From assembly GCA_005223375.1 (NCBI GenBank), contig RXOD01006432.1, forward strand, positions 1 to 10,379: a stretch of DNA of 10,379 nucleotides. Direction: 5' to 3'. The position numbers and the translations under genes were made by a program. Shown here in pieces: positions 7,666 to 10,379 of this stretch. A model generated the notes under the pieces. The model was not told the origin of the DNA. It was given only the letters and a program-made list of their open reading frames with translations, and searched no databases. This DNA comes from Amoebophrya sp. AT5.2. Its lineage: Eukaryota; Sar; Dinophyceae; Syndiniales; Amoebophryaceae. Position 1 is the stretch's first letter, and every line of letters starts with the position of its first letter.

Positions 7666-8385
7666 TCATCGCTTGCAATCCATATCCTTCGACAGCCATT
7701 TCCCGAGTTTTTCCATCGCCTTGGCATCCTCGTGACTGCCCAAAACTGCCCGATCCTCCCGCATGTACACCCGATAGCTGTCTTCCTTAGACGCGAAGTC
7801 GTCATCTCGCGCCCGGCTGCTCTTCCCCAGATCGCGGCTCTTCCCACCGTCGCGCGGCGATCGCAGGTATTTCCGCTTCTCCGTCTTCGGCGAAGAGCTG
7901 CACGACGAGGCGGGACTCAAAAAGAACGCCGTCGTAGACGCCGGCACAGCTCCGCCCGCTCTGCTTGCCGCACCCGCACCACCTCCGCGGGGGCGCAGCT
8001 TGTCGTCGAAATCGATCCTCACAGGCACCGCCGCGTGGATGTTCGTCCTCGCGTGCAACGATAATATGGCGTCCTGGTCCTCGATCGGTGAATTGTCCCC
8101 CAGCGCGAAGATCCTCGGCTTGGTTTTTGGTGACTGCCTGGCCGATGCCGAAGATCCCGAGGAAAGCTGCGCGACTACTTCCTGCGCGGTTCGAGGGGCG
8201 GTAGAGAAGACTACGCTCGAGGCCGAGGCCGGCGGCGCTTCCACATTTTCTGGTCTTGATGCGTGCACTTTATGTGCGGCAGAATCCAGGCTGGAGGCCG
8301 CAGGGGCGCCCCCCTCGTTCGGGTTCCCCGATTGGTTATTCTTTGCCCTCTCCATGCGATCCAATTCCCGATCGCTTCCCGACAT
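7666..8385 (-). CDS. Unknown Ser/Ala/Lys-rich protein
   Basis: From the first in-frame Met at 8385 this encodes 239 residues ending KDMDCKR. It is low in hydrophobic segments and rich in Ser, Ala, Arg and Lys. A compact central part is more protein-like (KPRIFALGDNSPIEDQDAIL and PVRIDFDD), and the C-terminus looks helical (EDAKAMEKLGKWLSKD). No signal peptide, membrane segment or known domain was seen; a disordered cytosolic or nuclear protein is plausible. The same frame is open upstream for 70 more codons to the CAP stop, and includes a lysine run. The true N-terminus is therefore uncertain: it could start at 8385, be supplied by an unseen upstream exon, or be reached by readthrough of CAP. 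Confidence 0.6.
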   Translation of the reverse strand: MSGSDRELDRMERAKNNQSGNPNEGGAPAASSLDSAAHKVHASRPENVEAPPASASSVVFSTAPRTAQEVVAQLSSGSSASARQSPKTKPRIFALGDNSPIEDQDAILSLHARTNIHAAVPVRIDFDDKLRPRGGGAGAASRAGGAVPASTTAFFLSPASSCSSSPKTEKRKYLRSPRDGGKSRDLGKSSRARDDDFASKEDSYRVYMREDRAVLGSHEDAKAMEKLGKWLSKDMDCKR

Positions 8386-8595
8386 CACGCCTGCTTTGTC
8401 GTCGTGGTTCCTCTTTTTCTTCTTTTTCTCCGACGACTTATGATCCCTCCCCTTTTTTTCGCCTCTTTTGTCCAAACCCGAAAAGTTTTTATTTAGAAGT
8501 TCTCCGGCTGAGCCCGGTGCTTTTTTTCCAGGACCCCCGCCCACATCGGTGGGACCACCTCCTGGTCGCGCCTCCGTTTCGGGGGGGCTCTCTAG
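8386..8595 (-). other. Met-less in-frame extension between the CAP stop and the unknown protein
   Basis: These 70 codons follow the CAP TGA in the same phase and contain no stop and no ATG. They encode LESPPETEARPGGG, then a basic region with GEKKGRDHKSSEKKKKKR. The composition resembles the downstream protein more than a 3' UTR. It is either 5' leader that is open by chance, or coding. Confidence 0.45.
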
Positions 8596-8598
8596 TCA
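8592..8598 (-). promoter_or_regulatory. CAP stop codon in UGA-CUAG readthrough context
   Basis: The minus-strand sequence at the end of CAP is GGT TGA CTA GAG. UGA followed by CUAG is a well-known stop-codon readthrough context in animal mRNAs. Whether it works in this lineage is not known. Confidence 0.4.
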
Positions 8599-8701
8599 AC
8601 CCGCCGTGTATATGTCGGACACGTCCGTTTTCAGCCTCTTCGACGTTTTGTCGAACGTGCACACGAACTGGGTCGGGATAGGCATTTCTTTCCAGTCGCC
8701 G
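8596..8701 (-). CDS. CAP: CAP, last exon (C-CAP C-terminus)
   Basis: Encodes GDWKEMPIPTQFVCTFD and ends LKTDVSDIYTAG before TGA. This matches the CAP family end, where an acidic D-W/F-x-E-x-P-[IV]-P-x-Q-F motif is followed by a short strand and a terminal Ala-Gly. The exon starts in phase with the previous one through a split Asn codon. Family knowledge: this tail swaps between the two subunits of the C-CAP dimer. Confidence 0.9.
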
Positions 8702-9117
8702 TTCTCTTAGAGGGGTGAACGAATAGCAGCCCACTTTGTTTTCGGCGCCCCTTATTTGCACGTCGGGTGGCTATTTTCGATTGACTCCTGCCGAGACCGA
8801 ACACGAGACAAAGCACGAGACAAACCACGATGAGTATGGGCGCCGCATTCTTGCTGCATGCTGGCTGTCGCTTTGTTCTGGTACTACACCTACCGAAAGC
8901 TGAAGGGAGCACAGTGCGACGTGCGCGACCCAAAAATACGAGACCAAAAATATCGAAGTACAATCGATCGATCGAGGACATCATCACTGCCCACGACTCC
9001 CTCGCTCCCTCCATCCAATACCAATTCTACGAGTAACCCAATAGACAAAATGGCCCAAAACTACATTCATCTGAATGCATCTGAATGCAGCTGTTTTCAT
9101 CCTCATCCACCCCCTAA
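8702..9117 (-). mobile_element. CAP last intron: introner with TTAG-type TIRs
   Basis: A near-direct repeat GARAA lies in phase at 9118-9122 (GAAAA) and 8702-8706 (GAGAA). Inside it both ends begin TTAG-GGGG-TG (8707-8717 and 9108-9117 in inverted orientation). Excision yields NFNVME-NGDWKEM, which keeps the NV-hydrophobic strand seen in other CAPs. A canonical GT-AG option (GTGATGG to CTAAGAG) is also in phase but deletes VME. The interior has small tandem repeats such as CATCTGAATG twice at 9068-9087, and no supported coding. Confidence 0.75.
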
Positions 9118-9371
9118 TTTTCCATCACGTTGAAGTTGAGGTTTTGGGAGAGCGAGTGCACCACGGTCATGGACTCCGACTTCTCCGTGTGCGCGAAGAT
9201 GTTCACCCCGTCGGCCTTGTCCGCCTGGCAGGTTTGCACCGAGCCCTGGCAGTGCAGGTAAAGGCTTTTGCAGTTCACGATTTCCACCGCCCCCAGCACG
9301 TCCTGCATCGCGATGCCGACCTTGTCGCAGTTGTCCACAACCACCGACTTGATCTTGTCGTCCAGCTTCAC
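9118..9371 (-). CDS. CAP: CAP internal exon: C-CAP beta-helix
   Basis: Encodes VKLDDKIKSVVVDNCDKVGI, VLGAVEIVNCKSLYLHCQG, then QADKADGVNIFAHTEKSES and LNFNV. This is the repeating beta-helix (CARP-type) pattern of the C-terminal domain of cyclase-associated protein, including the conserved K-x-x-x-V-x-x-D-x-C-x-K turn. In characterised CAPs this domain binds ADP-actin and promotes nucleotide exchange, recycling monomers from cofilin. The frame would stop at 9114-9116 inside the following intron. Confidence 0.92.
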
Positions 9372-9834
9372 CATTATGATGGGACCAGCTGCAGCACTGC
9401 TGCTAGATTGATAGCGTAGGTAGCGGCCTGTTCCTGTTTAGTTGAACTATCAATTTAGAACTACAGAAAGATAGACTATGCGGCCAGCACTGGCAGATCG
9501 CTGTTTTAGAAGGCCGGAGGCCCAGCACACGACCTAGAGCGCTGCTAGTAGCTGGCCCTTGTTTCATTTGCGGACGATCCTAGGGAAGAGGGAGCTCGGT
9601 GGAGTAGCTGTCGCGCAGAGGCAGCTAGTACTGCACCCTCCGCTGGCCCGGCGCTCCGATGTTGCGATGTGCTGGAAATCTGACGCCGTTGGTCTGCGCG
9701 GCGGTGCGAGTGAGACCCTTCCGCCCCATCGGCGGAAGCATCTCTCCAGAACCGCCCCCCAGAACAGCCTATCGGCATCGAGCCAGAGTGAACCGCTCCC
9801 TCGCGCTAGTAGTGCCCGCAGCTGGGTGACGGTT
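9372..9834 (-). mobile_element. CAP intron splitting a beta-strand: introner-like
   Basis: Exon ends read NSNNCTAM and VKLDD, joined through an in-phase ATG present at both edges (9835-9837 and 9372-9374). Imperfect inverted arms lie at 9375-9405 and 9804-9834 and share CCAGCTGC, GCAC and CTAG. The join NNCTAMVKLDDKIKSV fits the CAP strand register. A GT-AG option (donor at 9830, acceptor at 9389) is in phase but inserts about seven residues into a beta-strand. I see nothing else in these 463 bases. Confidence 0.65.
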
Positions 9835-10081
9835 CATAGCCGTGCAGTTGTTGCTGTTGGAAATGTACACGGACTGCTTCTGGTTGGTGTCCGCGAGCTC
9901 GACCAGGCCCGAGTCGTAGTTCTCGACGATCCAGTTCCTGTCCTGCTCCAGCTCCTTCCGCGGCGGTCCGCGGGGCTGCCCGATCTTCTTTACCCCGCCC
10001 GATTGGTTCCGGTTGTTCGGCTGGAAATTGTTGCCCGCCGCCGCAGCAGGCACCACGGCCGACTGTGGTTTCGGATTATGG
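9835..10081 (-). CDS. CAP: CAP internal exon: Pro/Asn-rich linker and start of C-CAP
   Basis: Encodes a linker (VVPAAAAGNNFQPNNRNQ) followed by GPPRKELEQDRNWIVENYDSG, LVELADTNQKQSVYISNSNN. The pattern K-x-E-L-x-x-x-x-W-x-V-E-N with a following D-T-x-x-K-Q-x-V-Y-I is diagnostic for the start of the C-CAP domain. No WH2 motif is obvious in the linker part visible here. Confidence 0.9.
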
Positions 10082-10278
10082 CTATTGCGGCTATGTAGTT
10101 GAAGGGGCAGGGCCAGCGGTGCCAACTAGGTAGTACTCAGTACGATGACGTAGAAGTGGTTGGAATCAATTATGCATACGCAGCTTCGGAGGCTGGAAGA
10201 TAGGACACCAAATAACCGGCGTGAGCAGCGGGACGACGCACGAGGACATCAACTTCAACATGGACATCCCGCGCATAC
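10082..10278 (-). mobile_element. CAP upstream intron: short, with inverted ends
   Basis: A canonical GT-AG reading is in phase: donor GTATGC at 10278, acceptor AATAG ending at 10082, giving NSI-HNPKPQ. Both ends carry an imperfect inverted repeat with TAT-GCGG, ATGT and GTTGAAG (about 10082-10105 and 10255-10278). An alternative repeat-based junction on AAT (10075-10077 and 10284-10286) also keeps the frame. At 197 nt it is the shortest intron found. Confidence 0.55.
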
Positions 10279-10379
10279 ATTGAATTTTGCTGTACCGTTT
10301 CCTCCTTCGGTCTGTTCTTGTTCTTTTCGTGTGCCTGCACCTTGCGCAGGTTGTTCGCGGCTTCGCCCAGCCCCGCCAG
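10279..10379 (-). CDS. CAP: CAP exon, 5' end outside window
   Basis: The open frame from the right edge reads LGEAANNLRKVQAHEKNKNR then PKEETVQQNS. It resembles the CAP segment after the N-terminal helical domain, where a G-L-x-x-V-x-x-x-x-K-x-x-K-N motif precedes the proline-rich region. The exon continues beyond the window, so the start and N-terminal domain are not visible. Confidence 0.65.

Noticed and set aside
7467..7790. Plus-strand frame with a PAN-like Cys/Phe pattern
   Set aside because: Cysteine spacing does not fit PAN, it overlaps the end of the unknown protein, and composition is not convincing.
8631..9014. 127-codon minus frame with a hydrophobic stretch
   Set aside because: Lies in the CAP last intron and overlaps the true last exon in another frame; no independent support.

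Overview
This looks like nuclear DNA from a dinoflagellate-type alveolate. Three genes lie head to tail on the minus strand, their proteins have PAN/Apple, F5/8C and CAP folds, and coding frames are broken by introns that a bacterial reading cannot explain. The introns resemble the 'introner' elements described in the parasitic dinoflagellate Amoebophrya: non-canonical borders, terminal inverted repeats (TIRs) and short direct repeats at the exon junctions. The lineage assignment is inference. No rRNA, tRNA, CRISPR or prokaryotic signal was seen.

In transcription order (right to left): (1) 10379-8596 is the 3' part of a cyclase-associated protein (CAP) gene. Four exons give most of the linker, the whole C-CAP actin-binding beta-helix and the family-typical C-terminus. 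(2) 8595-7666 is a lysine/serine-rich unknown protein. Its open frame is in phase with the CAP frame and begins directly after the CAP stop, which is UGA followed by CUAG. The first Met of this frame is at 8385. (3) 7336 to beyond the left edge is one large gene for a secreted or membrane protein: signal peptide, long helical region, PAN domain, F5/8C (discoidin-like) domain and two more PAN modules (the third broken by a -1 frame change at about 1561). A short hydrophobic segment and a cytoplasmic-like tail of about 450 residues follow and run off the window.

Six introns were reconstructed by matching coding phase with direct repeats and TIRs: 2884-4040, 4175-4711, 4957-5348, 8702-9117, 9372-9834 and 10082-10278. 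Three share TIR ends that begin TTARNGG. The largest carries nested inverted repeats. Exon borders are inferred from sequence only; where a GT-AG alternative exists it is given. The genes share no obvious pathway; their link is position and the common intron-forming element type.
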